Source: Acidimicrobiia bacterium
Lineage (GTDB): Bacteria; Actinomycetota; Acidimicrobiia; Spongiisociales; SHLN01
Assembly (NCBI GenBank): GCA_013043085.1
Contig: JABDOU010000283.1
Coordinates: 1 to 28,057 of the forward strand
Reading direction: 5' to 3'
DNA: 28,057 nucleotides
How positions within the stretch are numbered: the stretch's first letter is position 1; every line of letters begins with the position of its first letter. The translations under genes and the position numbers were made by a program. Below, one piece after another: positions 15,047-22,915 of this stretch. The notes below the pieces were generated by a model. It saw only the letters and a program-made list of their open reading frames with translations. It ran no database searches and was not told the origin of the DNA.

Positions 15047-16729
15047 CTAGAGATGACGATTGACGGCGTTCATCACTGCTCGTAACGATGCAGTTGTGAT
15101 GTCGGAATGCAAACCGACACCCCAGATTTCATCATCGTTCACCCGCATTTCCAAATACGTCACGGCCTCCGCATCTCTACCTGTGCCCATCGCGTGTTCG
15201 TGGTAATCCATGACCCGTAGCGACACGCCCAATCGATCCTCCACTGCGGCAACGAACGCGTCCACTGCACCGTTGCCTTCACCGACGATCGTCCACTGTT
15301 CTCCTGATTCCTCGATGAGTGCTTCCACCGTTGTCCGGTCGTTTCCGCGAGCATTGTGCGAGCTGCTATGCCGGATCAGTCGGTATTTGGCGTCAGGAGG
15401 ATTGATATACGTGCTGCGGAATTCGGCCCAAATCTCGTTCGGCTGAATCTCTCTACCGGTTTCATCTGTGATCGACTGGATGACGCGCATGAAATCGATC
15501 TGCAGCCGCCTCGGCAGCTCCATCTTCTGCTCGGTCTTCAACACGTATGCAACGCCACCCTTGCCCGACTGGCTGTTGACGCGAATTACATCCTCGTAGG
15601 ATCGGCCGAGATCTGCCGGGTCGAGCGGCAAATAGGGCACGTCCCAGAGCGCCTCGCCTCCGACTGCGGCGTCCTCCTTCTCTTGAGCCTCGAAGCCCTT
15701 CTTGATCGCATCCTGGTGTGATCCCGAGAATGCCGTATAGACCAGGTCACCGACGTAGGGATGGCGGGGATGGACCGGCAATTGATTGCAGTGCTCGGCC
15801 ACGCGGCGTATCTCGTTGATGTCGCTGAGGTCGAGGCCGGGATCGACCCCCTGAGTGAAGAGGTTGAGAGCCAGGGTGACAACATCGACGTTTCCGGTTC
15901 GTTCGCCATTTCCGAAGAGGGTGCCTTCAACCCGGTCAGCACCTGCCATGACCCCGAACTCTGCCGCGGCGATCGCCGTGCCCCGATCGTTATGCGGATG
16001 CACACTCAGGACAATCGCATCGCGCCGATCCAGATTGGTGTGCATCCATTCGATCATGTCTCCAAAGAGGTTTGCGGTGGACATCTCAACTGTGGCCGGA
16101 AGGTTGATGATCACCTTGTCCGACGGTGTCGGGTCGAAGACATCCATGACAGCCTCGCACACCTCCTTTGCAAACGGCAATTCGGTACCCGTGAAACTCT
16201 CCGGCGAGTATTCATATCGAATGCGCGTGTCGCCCATCGCGGCTTCGAACTCTTTGCAGTGCTCCGCGCCCTTGACGGCGATATCGACGATGCCGGCCTC
16301 GTCCAACCCAAAGACAACTCGTCGCTGAGTTGTCGACGTCGAGTTGTAGAGGTGCATGATCCCCTCGCGGGCTCCGACGAGACTTTCATACGATCTCTCG
16401 ATGAGATCGCGCCGGGCCTGCGTCAATACCTGAATCGTCACGTCGTCCGGGATCAGATCTTCCTCAATGATGAGGCGCACGAAATCAAAGTCCGTCGACG
16501 AGGCTGCGGGGAATCCGACTTCGATTTCTTTGAAGCCGAGCGCAACGAGAGCCTGGAACATCATGAGCTTCCGCTCCGGATCCATCGGATCGATGAGTGC
16601 CTGGTTGCCGTCTCGGAGATCCACGCTGCACCAGATGGGTGAGGTGGTGATGCGGGCATCGGGCCAGGTTCGATTGCCAAGCTCGACAGCGGGGAACGGT
16701 TTGTATTTGTGGACAGGCATGCGGTTCAT
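15047..16729 (-). CDS. leuA: 2-Isopropylmalate synthase (long, leucine-regulated type)
   Basis: LeuA condenses acetyl-CoA with 2-oxoisovalerate, the first committed step of leucine synthesis. It is 560 residues, the length of the fungal/actinobacterial form. The TIM-barrel domain has the metal-binding CSVDLRDGNQALIDPM (34-49), LSVHPHNDRGTA (241-252, HxH metal ligands) and LFGNGERTGNVD (271-282). The final 120 or so residues are the LeuA allosteric dimer domain where leucine binds. The start is ATG 16729 with GGGAG 7 bases upstream. It lies between aroB and efp, where actinobacteria often have aroQ and pepQ instead. A leucine-codon leader ORF precedes it. Confidence 0.97.
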   Translation of the reverse strand: MNRMPVHKYKPFPAVELGNRTWPDARITTSPIWCSVDLRDGNQALIDPMDPERKLMMFQALVALGFKEIEVGFPAASSTDFDFVRLIIEEDLIPDDVTIQVLTQARRDLIERSYESLVGAREGIMHLYNSTSTTQRRVVFGLDEAGIVDIAVKGAEHCKEFEAAMGDTRIRYEYSPESFTGTELPFAKEVCEAVMDVFDPTPSDKVIINLPATVEMSTANLFGDMIEWMHTNLDRRDAIVLSVHPHNDRGTAIAAAEFGVMAGADRVEGTLFGNGERTGNVDVVTLALNLFTQGVDPGLDLSDINEIRRVAEHCNQLPVHPRHPYVGDLVYTAFSGSHQDAIKKGFEAQEKEDAAVGGEALWDVPYLPLDPADLGRSYEDVIRVNSQSGKGGVAYVLKTEQKMELPRRLQIDFMRVIQSITDETGREIQPNEIWAEFRSTYINPPDAKYRLIRHSSSHNARGNDRTTVEALIEESGEQWTIVGEGNGAVDAFVAAVEDRLGVSLRVMDYHEHAMGTGRDAEAVTYLEMRVNDDEIWGVGLHSDITTASLRAVMNAVNRHL

Positions 16730-16745
16730 GGATGAACTCCCGGGA

Positions 16746-16849
16746 ATTGTGACGTGACGTGTAAGCGGTTTCCGGCAGCGTTATAGCGCCGGGCTCATAA
16801 GTCGAAGGAGCGACTTCTTACGCGGAGAGTCGTCGTGCGTCGTCACAAT
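16746..16849 (-). promoter_or_regulatory. Structured leuA leader with long-range inverted repeat
   Basis: The 130 bases between aroB and leuA contain nested structure on the minus strand. A 9-base inverted repeat (ATTGTGACG at 16841-16849 and CGTCACAAT at 16746-16754) brackets the leader; the upstream arm includes the GTG start of a leader ORF and the downstream arm lies close upstream of the leuA ribosome binding site. Inside are hairpin A (AAGTCG/CGACTT, 16799-16816), which covers leucine codons, and hairpin B (CCGGC/GCCGG, 16772-16792), whose loop holds the leader stop codon. There is no clear U run, so if this is attenuation it may act on translation. Leucine-responsive leuA leaders are known in actinobacteria; this match is inferred. 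Confidence 0.45.
16781..16846 (-). CDS. Candidate leuA leader peptide, 21 codons
   Basis: A GTG-started ORF encodes MTTHDDSPRKKSLLRLMSPAL. Four of 21 codons are leucine (CTC, CTT, CTT, CTA), including the AT-richer ones expected to be slow in this genome, and three fall within a four-codon stretch. It ends 51 bases before leuA. Its leucine codons overlap hairpin A and its stop lies in the loop of hairpin B, the layout expected of a leucine-sensing leader peptide. Against it: no clear ribosome binding site precedes the GTG, which begins 13 bases after the aroB stop, so it would need coupling or a leaderless transcript. Confidence 0.4.
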   Translation of the reverse strand: MTTHDDSPRKKSLLRLMSPAL

Positions 16850-16859
16850 GCAGTTGAGC

Positions 16860-17888
16860 TTATTGGACGACTGCCCCCGCCGCAACCATCGCGGTTGATA
16901 TCAGCTTCGGGTCAACATGGATGACGACAGGATCGCCGAACGCTCTCAGGAGCACCATCCGGAGGCCCCCTGCGTCTCGCTTCTTGTCCAAAACAACCAG
17001 CTCTTCCAGATCTTTTAAGGCGAGGCCTGGAATCTGCGTGGGAAGATCCTGGGCAGCAAGCATCGTTTTCTGACGCTCGCTGCCTTCAAAACCAAGGATT
17101 TCATGCGAGATCGCGGCCGCTACCGTCATGCCGATTGAAACTGCGTCGCCATGTGGCAGGTTTCCTGCGATCTCCACTGCGTGTCCGACTGTATGGCCGT
17201 AGTTGAGGATTGCGCGGCGGCCCGACTCTTTCCAATCGTCGCTCACAACATCGGCTTTTACCCGAACGGCTTCCAACACGACCTCATTGAGATCCACCAG
17301 TGGACCGTCTGTTTCGTAGAGGTCCAGAATGCGTGCACTGCCAATACATCCGGCTTTGATGATTTCTGCGTGACCCTGGCGGGCAATCGGTGCGGGGAGT
17401 TCGGCAAGAAGCAAAGTGTCGATTACCACGCGGGACGGATGCGAAAACACACCCACGAGGTTCTTGCCATCGACGTTGACCCCGGTCTTGCCCCCGATCG
17501 CGGCATCCACCGCTCCGAGCAATGTAGTTGGCACATAGATCGCCTCAATGCCCCGCAGATATGTACCGGCCACGAACCCGGTCAGGTCCGTTGCTGCCCC
17601 GCCTCCGACACCGATCACGGTGTCAGAACGGCTCATCCCGATGCCGTTCAACCAGCGATACACCAAGCCTGCCGTCTCGAGGCTCTTGGCCGCTTCTCCA
17701 TCCGGTAGTTCAAATAGGTTGGCCCGCGGTAGTCGATCGAGAAGGGCTCGGGCGACCTCCTCTGGCTTCCCCGGTTGGTAGAGGACCGCGATACGGCCCC
17801 GGTCCCGGTCGCTGACGATCGGATCTGTTTCGATCGTCCCCTTCCCGATGACGATCTCGCACTCGGAGATGTGGATCCGGTGTGACAT
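16860..17888 (-). CDS. aroB: 3-Dehydroquinate synthase
   Basis: AroB converts DAHP to 3-dehydroquinate, the second shikimate-pathway step, using NAD+ and a divalent metal. It is 342 residues. Motifs seen: NAD-binding IGVGGGAATDLTGFVAGTYLR (92-112), PTTLLGAVDAAIGGKTGVN (120-138), the metal ligand region GHAEIIKAG (172-180), and NYGHTVGHAVE (229-239) with LPHGDAVSIG (245-254). ATG 17888 is 6 bases after the aroC stop with no clear ribosome binding site, so coupling is likely. aroK, usual between aroC and aroB in actinobacteria, is absent and must be elsewhere if it exists. Confidence 0.97.
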   Translation of the reverse strand: MSHRIHISECEIVIGKGTIETDPIVSDRDRGRIAVLYQPGKPEEVARALLDRLPRANLFELPDGEAAKSLETAGLVYRWLNGIGMSRSDTVIGVGGGAATDLTGFVAGTYLRGIEAIYVPTTLLGAVDAAIGGKTGVNVDGKNLVGVFSHPSRVVIDTLLLAELPAPIARQGHAEIIKAGCIGSARILDLYETDGPLVDLNEVVLEAVRVKADVVSDDWKESGRRAILNYGHTVGHAVEIAGNLPHGDAVSIGMTVAAAISHEILGFEGSERQKTMLAAQDLPTQIPGLALKDLEELVVLDKKRDAGGLRMVLLRAFGDPVVIHVDPKLISTAMVAAGAVVQ

Positions 17889-17894
17889 AGCTGC

Positions 17895-19046
17895 TTAGAA
17901 GGTTGCAATGCGCTTGCGGTAGGCGTCGACTGCTGCAACGAAATCCGAAATCGTGTCTCCGCCAAACTTGCGCTGCATCTCCTGCGCAAGAACGATTGCG
18001 ACCATCGACTCTGCGACTACTCCCGCCGCAGGCACCGCGCAGACGTCAGAACGTTCCCGAATGGCTGACTTCTCATCCTTCGTTTCGACGTCGACCGTTT
18101 TGAGCGCCTTCATCAACGTAGAGATCGGTTTCATGGCAGCCCGAACTCGCACTACCTGGCCGTTCGTCATGCCTCCCTCGATCCCGCCCGCCCTATCCGT
18201 ATCCCGGACAAACTCTCCTTCGGAGTACGCGATCTCATCATGGGCGGCCGATCCCCTTCTTCGAGCCGAATCGAAACCGTCCCCGACCTCAACGCCCTTG
18301 ATCGCCTGGATGGACATCAACCCCATCGCCAGCAATGCGTCCAATCTCCTGTCGTAGTGGACATGGCTTCCTACGCCGACCGGGACCCCGTAGGCCAGAA
18401 CTTCCACGATCCCACCGAGCGTATCCCGATCGGCTTTGGCGGCTTCGATGGCTGCAACCATGGCTGATTCGGAGGCCGGGTCAGAAGACCGAACGGGAGA
18501 GGCATCAATAGTGGGGAGATCCTCTGGCGTGGGCCTCGGACCGGTCGCCGCCGCATCACCGATAGCAACGACGTGCGAAAACACATCTATCCCTACCTGA
18601 TGCAGGAGTTGTTTGGCCAGATAGCCGGCAACGGCCCTGGCTGCAGTTTCTCGAGCTGACGCACGTTCGAGAATGTCGCGAGCATCATGGGTGTCATATT
18701 TCTGCATTCCGGCGAGATCGGCATGTCCTGGACGTGGAGCGGTTGCAGGTCGCGAGCTCGCCCCGGCTTCTGGATTCATTTCTTCAGTCCACTTGGTAGC
18801 GAACTCGGTGTTTCGTACCAGCACCGAGACCGGTGATCCAAGCGTCATGCCAAAACGAAGACCGCCCAAAAACTCGATCTCGTCCTGTTCCAACTGCATC
18901 CGCCGACCGCGCCCATATCCAAGACGCCGCCGAGCCAGCTCGGCAGCAAGCCCTTCGCGACTCACGGGCAGACCAGAAGGAAGACCTTCCACGATGGTGG
19001 TCAGACCGGGCCCGTGCGATTCTCCGGCAGTCAGCAAGCGCAACAT
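17895..19046 (-). CDS. aroC: Chorismate synthase
   Basis: AroC makes chorismate from EPSP using reduced FMN, the last common step of aromatic amino acid synthesis. It is 383 residues with the signatures LTAGESHGPG (5-14), RPGHADLAGMQKYD, ERASARETAARAVAG, and GGIEGGMTNGQVV with the following Arg/Lys residues. The C-terminal part contains DVCAVPAAGVVAESMVA and FGGDTISDF. ATG 19046 matches the conserved family N-terminus, but no ribosome binding site is evident. It lies 48 bases after the PilP-like gene, with a hairpin between them. Confidence 0.98.
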   Translation of the reverse strand: MLRLLTAGESHGPGLTTIVEGLPSGLPVSREGLAAELARRRLGYGRGRRMQLEQDEIEFLGGLRFGMTLGSPVSVLVRNTEFATKWTEEMNPEAGASSRPATAPRPGHADLAGMQKYDTHDARDILERASARETAARAVAGYLAKQLLHQVGIDVFSHVVAIGDAAATGPRPTPEDLPTIDASPVRSSDPASESAMVAAIEAAKADRDTLGGIVEVLAYGVPVGVGSHVHYDRRLDALLAMGLMSIQAIKGVEVGDGFDSARRRGSAAHDEIAYSEGEFVRDTDRAGGIEGGMTNGQVVRVRAAMKPISTLMKALKTVDVETKDEKSAIRERSDVCAVPAAGVVAESMVAIVLAQEMQRKFGGDTISDFVAAVDAYRKRIATF

Positions 19047-19058
19047 ATTCGTCGAGAT

Positions 19059-19091
19059 GGTAGCCGTGGCCGCACTGAGCTCTCGGCTACC
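19059..19091 (-). other. Perfect 8-bp hairpin between the pilP-like gene and aroC
   Basis: On the minus strand GGTAGCCG (19084-19091) pairs with CGGCTACC (19059-19066) around a 17-base loop. The stem begins 3 bases past the pilP-like stop and ends 12 bases before the aroC ATG. There is no U tract, so it is probably not a full terminator; it might protect or process the mRNA where pilus genes end and aro genes begin. Confidence 0.4.
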
Positions 19092-19094
19092 CAG

Positions 19095-19607
19095 CTACTT
19101 CAGGATCTGTTGTCCCTCGCCCAATACAAAGGTCGAGTCACCAAATAGGAACGTGACCTTGTCGTCGTCCAGGGCGACAATCTTGTAGCGACCGGCGAAT
19201 GTTTCACCGACACCAACGGTGTACTCAGTGCCATCGACCCGGACGATCGCCCTGCGATTCCCGGCAGCATCCGTGGTGATCGCAACGACTGTCACATTGC
19301 TTCCGGAGAGAGGATCATCGGAACCGGAAACATCGGGCGCTCCGACAATGAGGGGTCGGAAAGGATCGCGTGGTTGAGCGGCCTGGAACGCCTCGACGAC
19401 TCGGGATCCGCGCAGCAAACTGTCCGTGGAACCAACACCCGCGACCACGCCGGCGTCGGTGGCTGACGGAAGCACGACGTTCTGCGGAGCATCGAGCGTC
19501 GTGCGTGACGCTCCAAAGACGCCAGGCGCCACCAGCAGCCAGCTGATTGAAACCAGCGCAGCAAGCAGCAGAATCGTCGTAATGAGCGTAGAGCTTCGCT
19601 TGACCAT
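19095..19607 (-). CDS. PilP-like type IV pilus assembly protein with GspC/PilP homology-region fold
   Basis: The 170-residue protein has an N-terminal membrane anchor (residues about 9-32, TTILLLAALVSISWLLVA) and a low-complexity linker. The segment QPRDPFRPLIVG (78-89) resembles the DPF motif of PilP. It is followed by a small beta domain (about 104-170: VTVVAITTDAAGNRRAIVRV, EYTVGVGETFAGRYKIVAL, DKVTFLFGDSTFVL) like the PilP/GspC homology region. In didermal bacteria PilP links PilN/PilO to the PilQ secretin. No secretin gene is seen here, so its partner is unclear. The ATG overlaps the pilO stop by one base. The position after pilMNO supports the call; family assignment is from sequence pattern only. 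Confidence 0.7.
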   Translation of the reverse strand: MVKRSSTLITTILLLAALVSISWLLVAPGVFGASRTTLDAPQNVVLPSATDAGVVAGVGSTDSLLRGSRVVEAFQAAQPRDPFRPLIVGAPDVSGSDDPLSGSNVTVVAITTDAAGNRRAIVRVDGTEYTVGVGETFAGRYKIVALDDDKVTFLFGDSTFVLGEGQQILK

Positions 19608-20188
19608 CAGTTCCCCTCCTCCTCCACTTCCAGAGTTCCTGGCAGTGGACTGGTTGAAAAGGCTCGCGCCGTCAAGTTGGTTTGGAGAATGTTTGTCGAC
19701 GTTTCTTCGTCCAGAGTCGCCGAGATGGACAATTGGTCGACACGGATCAGCCGGTCGAGATCCTCCAGGTCGAAGAGGAATTGCAGAGTCCTGAAGTACT
19801 CGCCCTCGATGCCGAGGTTCAGCGCGATTTCGTACAGACCTTCGCCCAAAGTCGATTCAGCAGGGGGAATCGCGGTGAGCTGGATTATCGCAAGACCAGA
19901 ATCTCTGGCCAGGGATCGAATCGACTCCAGCAACGCTGCTTCACTTGGATCTTCCGGGATCGACACCGAGATCTCAGCGACCGCCGCATCAAACTGGCCT
20001 TGTTGGCGCTGAAGTTCCAATAATCTGGCGATGCGTGCCTCGAGCGTCTCTTGCTCCTGTGACGCCGTCTGGATGTCGGCCTCGATGTCATCGATCGTGG
20101 CCGTCGAACCCCTCCAGAACAGGAACCACCAAAGCGCCAGGATGACCAATCCAACGAGCACAGCGATCAAGATGTTGCGTCGGCTCAT
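19607..20188 (-). CDS. pilO: Type IV pilus inner-membrane alignment protein PilO
   Basis: PilO dimerises with PilN to form the membrane ring linking cytoplasmic PilM to the pilus machine. The 193-residue protein has a short cytosolic start, one membrane helix (about 6-26, ILIAVLVGLVILALWWFLFW), a coiled coil (30-70, rich in Glu/Gln/Leu), then a ferredoxin-like domain with IEGEYFRTLQFLFDLEDLDR, a typical PilO stretch. The ATG overlaps the pilN stop by 4 bases (ATGA). Order pilM-N-O and topology make this reliable although sequence conservation is low. Confidence 0.9.
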   Translation of the reverse strand: MSRRNILIAVLVGLVILALWWFLFWRGSTATIDDIEADIQTASQEQETLEARIARLLELQRQQGQFDAAVAEISVSIPEDPSEAALLESIRSLARDSGLAIIQLTAIPPAESTLGEGLYEIALNLGIEGEYFRTLQFLFDLEDLDRLIRVDQLSISATLDEETSTNILQTNLTARAFSTSPLPGTLEVEEEGN

Positions 20189-20772
20189 GAGATCTCCGGA
20201 ATTCTGGATGCAATTCTTGCGCTCGCTGCTTCATCGGTCAGTTGAGCGCTGGACTGGTAGCCAACAACGGCGACTCCGTTGACGTCGGTTGCCGTGACGG
20301 AAGTCACCCAGGTCGATCCGAGCCCTGCGTAGGACGTATTGTCAATGGAGCGGAGCCAGTTGGCGACATCTTCATATTCGAAGGCTGTTCCCGATACCGT
20401 TACCTGCACGTCGTTTCCGGTCAGGTTGCTCAACCAAACACGATCAGGGATGAATCGGCCGAGATCGTTGAGCAGTCTCGCCCACGACACATCTCCGGCG
20501 AGAGCGGCCACGACGAGTTCGCTTCGAGCGTCGAAATTCTGAAGCGGGATCTCGAACTGACCTAGAGAATCTATTTCGGCCTGTTTCGCGGCATTTGCCT
20601 GTTGTTGAGCCACCAGATCATCTTCGAGATCTCGAACGGTTGTGAGGCGCCCGAGTGTGAGAAACGCAAGTAGGACAACCAGCAGCACCAGGCCGGCTAG
20701 CAATATGACACGGTTGCGTCGCGAGGCCTCCTCTTCGAAGATCTCGCCGGGAAGGAGATTGATGTCCCTCAT
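20185..20772 (-). CDS. pilN: Type IV pilus assembly protein PilN
   Basis: PilN has a conserved cytosolic INLLP peptide that binds PilM; here it is MRDINLLPGEIFEEEA at the very N-terminus. A membrane helix (about 23-43, VILLAGLVLLVVLLAFLTL), a coiled coil and a periplasm-side ferredoxin-like domain (RVWLSNLTGNDVQVTVSGTA) follow. It is 195 residues from ATG 20772, chosen because it gives an ATGA overlap with the pilM stop and has GGAG 6 bases upstream; an ATG at 20784 would add four residues. Confidence 0.92.
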   Translation of the reverse strand: MRDINLLPGEIFEEEASRRNRVILLAGLVLLVVLLAFLTLGRLTTVRDLEDDLVAQQQANAAKQAEIDSLGQFEIPLQNFDARSELVVAALAGDVSWARLLNDLGRFIPDRVWLSNLTGNDVQVTVSGTAFEYEDVANWLRSIDNTSYAGLGSTWVTSVTATDVNGVAVVGYQSSAQLTDEAASARIASRIPEIS

Positions 20773-21830
20773 TCGGGACTCCATAGCGCCAGCCCAACGG
20801 GAACCGGAAGTACCGGCTGCAGAGGGGCCACTACCTCATCGGACAGTTTGCCAGTGCTGAGGTGACTGAGAACACGGGCGGGTTCGACAGGTGCGTCGAG
20901 CGCACGCCCGAGTCGATTTGCAAGATGAGGAAGCCGAGCGCCATTGCCCGCCACGATCACCTTGCTCACCGGGCCGCCTTCGCCCTGGCTCAGGAAGAAG
21001 TTGACCGATCCTCGAATCTCCTCGATGAACCTGCCGGCCTCGGCGGTCAAAAGTGACTGGGCGACCTCGTCTTCGGTCTCGTCGCCGGATGCTGCGGAGA
21101 CATCGTCGTCGACCGAGATTCCGATGCGACGCTTGAGCTGCTCGGCGGCCGCGAATTCGAGATTCAATCCTTCAATCAGTGTGTCGGTGAATGCCGAGCC
21201 GCCAGTCTGAATGATGCGAACGAAGCGTGGAGTCAATCCACTGACGAGCACCACCTGCGTGATCTCGGCCCCGATATCGACCAACACCGCGATGCCGCTG
21301 ACCGGCTGCGGTATCAACGACCTGACGAGGGCGAATGCTTGAAGGTCGACAGCGATAACGTTGAGACCTGCTGAGGTGGTGACGTCGAGGAAATCCTGGA
21401 CCATCGATCGATGGGCGGCAACGGCGAGGATGGCTTGCATTGGTTCGCCCTCTGGTGTGGTGAACTCGTCGATTCCAACGTGGTCGAGGATTGCCTCCTC
21501 CACTGACATTGGCATGTATTCCTGCACCTGAAACGGAAGGGCGTCTCTCAGCTCCGCTTCACCCATGAGAGGGACATCAACCTGACGCACAACGACTCGC
21601 TGGTTGGCGACGCCAACAACCACCCTCTTCTTGGGCAATCGATGCTTGCGCCAAAGCTCCTTGATGGCATCGACGATCGCTGCTCCGTCAATGATCTCTC
21701 CCGCGGCAACGGCGCCTTCTGGTAGCTGCACCTCGCCGACCTTGCGAAGGACGGGCTGGGACTTTCCGGCGTCGATGGCCACAGCGCGAACGCTGCTGGA
21801 ACCTATATCCAGGCCAACGTTGACTGCCAT
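20769..21830 (-). CDS. pilM: Type IV pilus actin-like ATPase PilM
   Basis: PilM is a cytoplasmic actin/FtsA-fold protein that binds the PilN N-terminal peptide. It is 353 residues. Actin-family nucleotide motifs are clear: phosphate-1 GLDIGSSSVRAVAID (6-20), phosphate-2 VLVDIGAEITQVVLV (near 187-201), and the adenosine motif KVIVAGNGARLPHLANRLG near the C-terminus. The SHS2-like insert carries FQVQEYMPMSVEEAILDH. ATG 21830 is preceded by GGAG 5 bases upstream. It heads the pilMNO-P set after a 302-base non-coding gap. Confidence 0.95.
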   Translation of the reverse strand: MAVNVGLDIGSSSVRAVAIDAGKSQPVLRKVGEVQLPEGAVAAGEIIDGAAIVDAIKELWRKHRLPKKRVVVGVANQRVVVRQVDVPLMGEAELRDALPFQVQEYMPMSVEEAILDHVGIDEFTTPEGEPMQAILAVAAHRSMVQDFLDVTTSAGLNVIAVDLQAFALVRSLIPQPVSGIAVLVDIGAEITQVVLVSGLTPRFVRIIQTGGSAFTDTLIEGLNLEFAAAEQLKRRIGISVDDDVSAASGDETEDEVAQSLLTAEAGRFIEEIRGSVNFFLSQGEGGPVSKVIVAGNGARLPHLANRLGRALDAPVEPARVLSHLSTGKLSDEVVAPLQPVLPVPVGLALWSPE

Positions 21831-22132
21831 CTACTCTCCGCCTCTTCGTCTCGTGATGTATCCGGATGCCCAGCGCGGGTGTCTCGGTTACGACTTCGGT
21901 TTGTCTCGCTCGTGTGCTTGATCGTGTATTGCTTGTTCGTGCTCGGTCTGACGCTCGATGTGGATCGTGCGTCCACGAACGTGTTGTAATTACGCACGTG
22001 TCATTTACTCGGCGAAAGCATAGCGATGAGGGGTATAGCCCGCGGTCTTTGGACCGGACCGCGAAAACTTCTCTAACGGCGCGGTTACGCGTTCTTGAGG
22101 ATCCCGTTGGCGGTGGTCGCTGGGCGGGGTCT
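21831..22132 (-). other. Non-coding gap upstream of pilM with hairpins and a 12-base repeat
   Basis: I see no convincing gene in these 302 bases. Three structures stand out. Near the pilD end, CGCGGTC/GACCGCG (22041-22063) with an alternative inner stem CGGTC/GACCG could end the pilin-pilD transcript, but lacks a U tract. A stem CGTGCGT/ACGCACG spans 21966-21998. A 12-base direct repeat, minus strand CACGAWCAAGCA, occurs at 21930-21941 and 21915-21926 with one mismatch, a possible operator or RNA site. The pilM promoter probably lies here, but I could not place -10 and -35 boxes with confidence. Confidence 0.5.
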
Positions 22133-22906
22133 TCAGAGTCCGAGATACCACGACGCGATCGAGTCGCCCCATAGGGCAGCCAGCCACGCTGCCCCCATCA
22201 TCGCCGGCCCAAACGGCATCTTGGCTTTTCGGCCCCGCTTCGTGAACAGCATGATCGCAGTACCTGCCAGGCCACCGAGCAGGAAGGCAAGAAAGATCCC
22301 GACTACGAGCTCTGGCCAACCGGAGTACGCCATCACAAATCCGAGCAAGAACGCAAGTTTGACATCGCCGAAACCGAAGCCTCCAGGGGTGACCATGAAG
22401 AGGACAAAGAACAGAACGAGATAGACAAGGCCACCTAGGAAGGCGACCGGGAGTTGATCGGTCTGGCTTTCCAGAACGCTGCCACCAATGAATAAGGCAA
22501 CAGTCAGCCCGGTTCCCGTGAAAACGATCCGGTCGGGTAATCGTTTGTGATCGAGATCGGTGAGAATCAATGCGATCGTCGTACCCGCGAAAAACAGGTA
22601 GCCCGGTAGCAATGCCGTAGGTCCCACCCACCACGCGATGAGACCAAATAGTAAACCGGATGCACCTTCCACAACCGCATACCGCCGAGACACCGAGCTC
22701 CCGCAATCGCGACATTTGCCGCGAAGACGTAGCCAACTGATGACCGGGATATTGTCGGAGGCGCGGATAGGGGCGTCACAAGCCGGACAAGCGGAACCAG
22801 GACTGATGACCGACTTGCCGAGCGGCACTCGATACGCCACCACGTTCAAGAATGAGCCAATGATCAACCCGACGAGCGCGGAAAAGGCAATCAGCAACGC
22901 ATGCAT
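22133..22906 (-). CDS. pilD: Prepilin peptidase / N-methyltransferase
   Basis: This membrane aspartic protease cleaves prepilin leaders and methylates the new N-terminal Phe. It is 257 residues with about seven to eight membrane segments. The N-terminal domain has the paired CxxC zinc motifs of full-length PilD (C40/C43, C65/C68) and GSFLNVVAYRVP (17-28). The peptidase Asp residues are in TDLDHKRLPD (116-125) and GFGDVKL (178-184). It follows the second pilin by 9 bases, so its substrates are encoded directly upstream. The start is ATG 22906, without a strong ribosome binding site. Confidence 0.95.
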   Translation of the reverse strand: MHALLIAFSALVGLIIGSFLNVVAYRVPLGKSVISPGSACPACDAPIRASDNIPVISWLRLRGKCRDCGSSVSRRYAVVEGASGLLFGLIAWWVGPTALLPGYLFFAGTTIALILTDLDHKRLPDRIVFTGTGLTVALFIGGSVLESQTDQLPVAFLGGLVYLVLFFVLFMVTPGGFGFGDVKLAFLLGFVMAYSGWPELVVGIFLAFLLGGLAGTAIMLFTKRGRKAKMPFGPAMMGAAWLAALWGDSIASWYLGL

Positions 22907-22915
22907 GATCTATTG

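Noticed and set aside
15761..16642. 293-codon plus-strand ORF
   Set aside because: Antisense shadow of leuA; the minus frame is an intact, motif-complete enzyme.
22005..22736. 243-codon minus-strand ORF
   Set aside because: It is an alternative frame of pilD extending into the non-coding gap; the pilD frame has all peptidase motifs.
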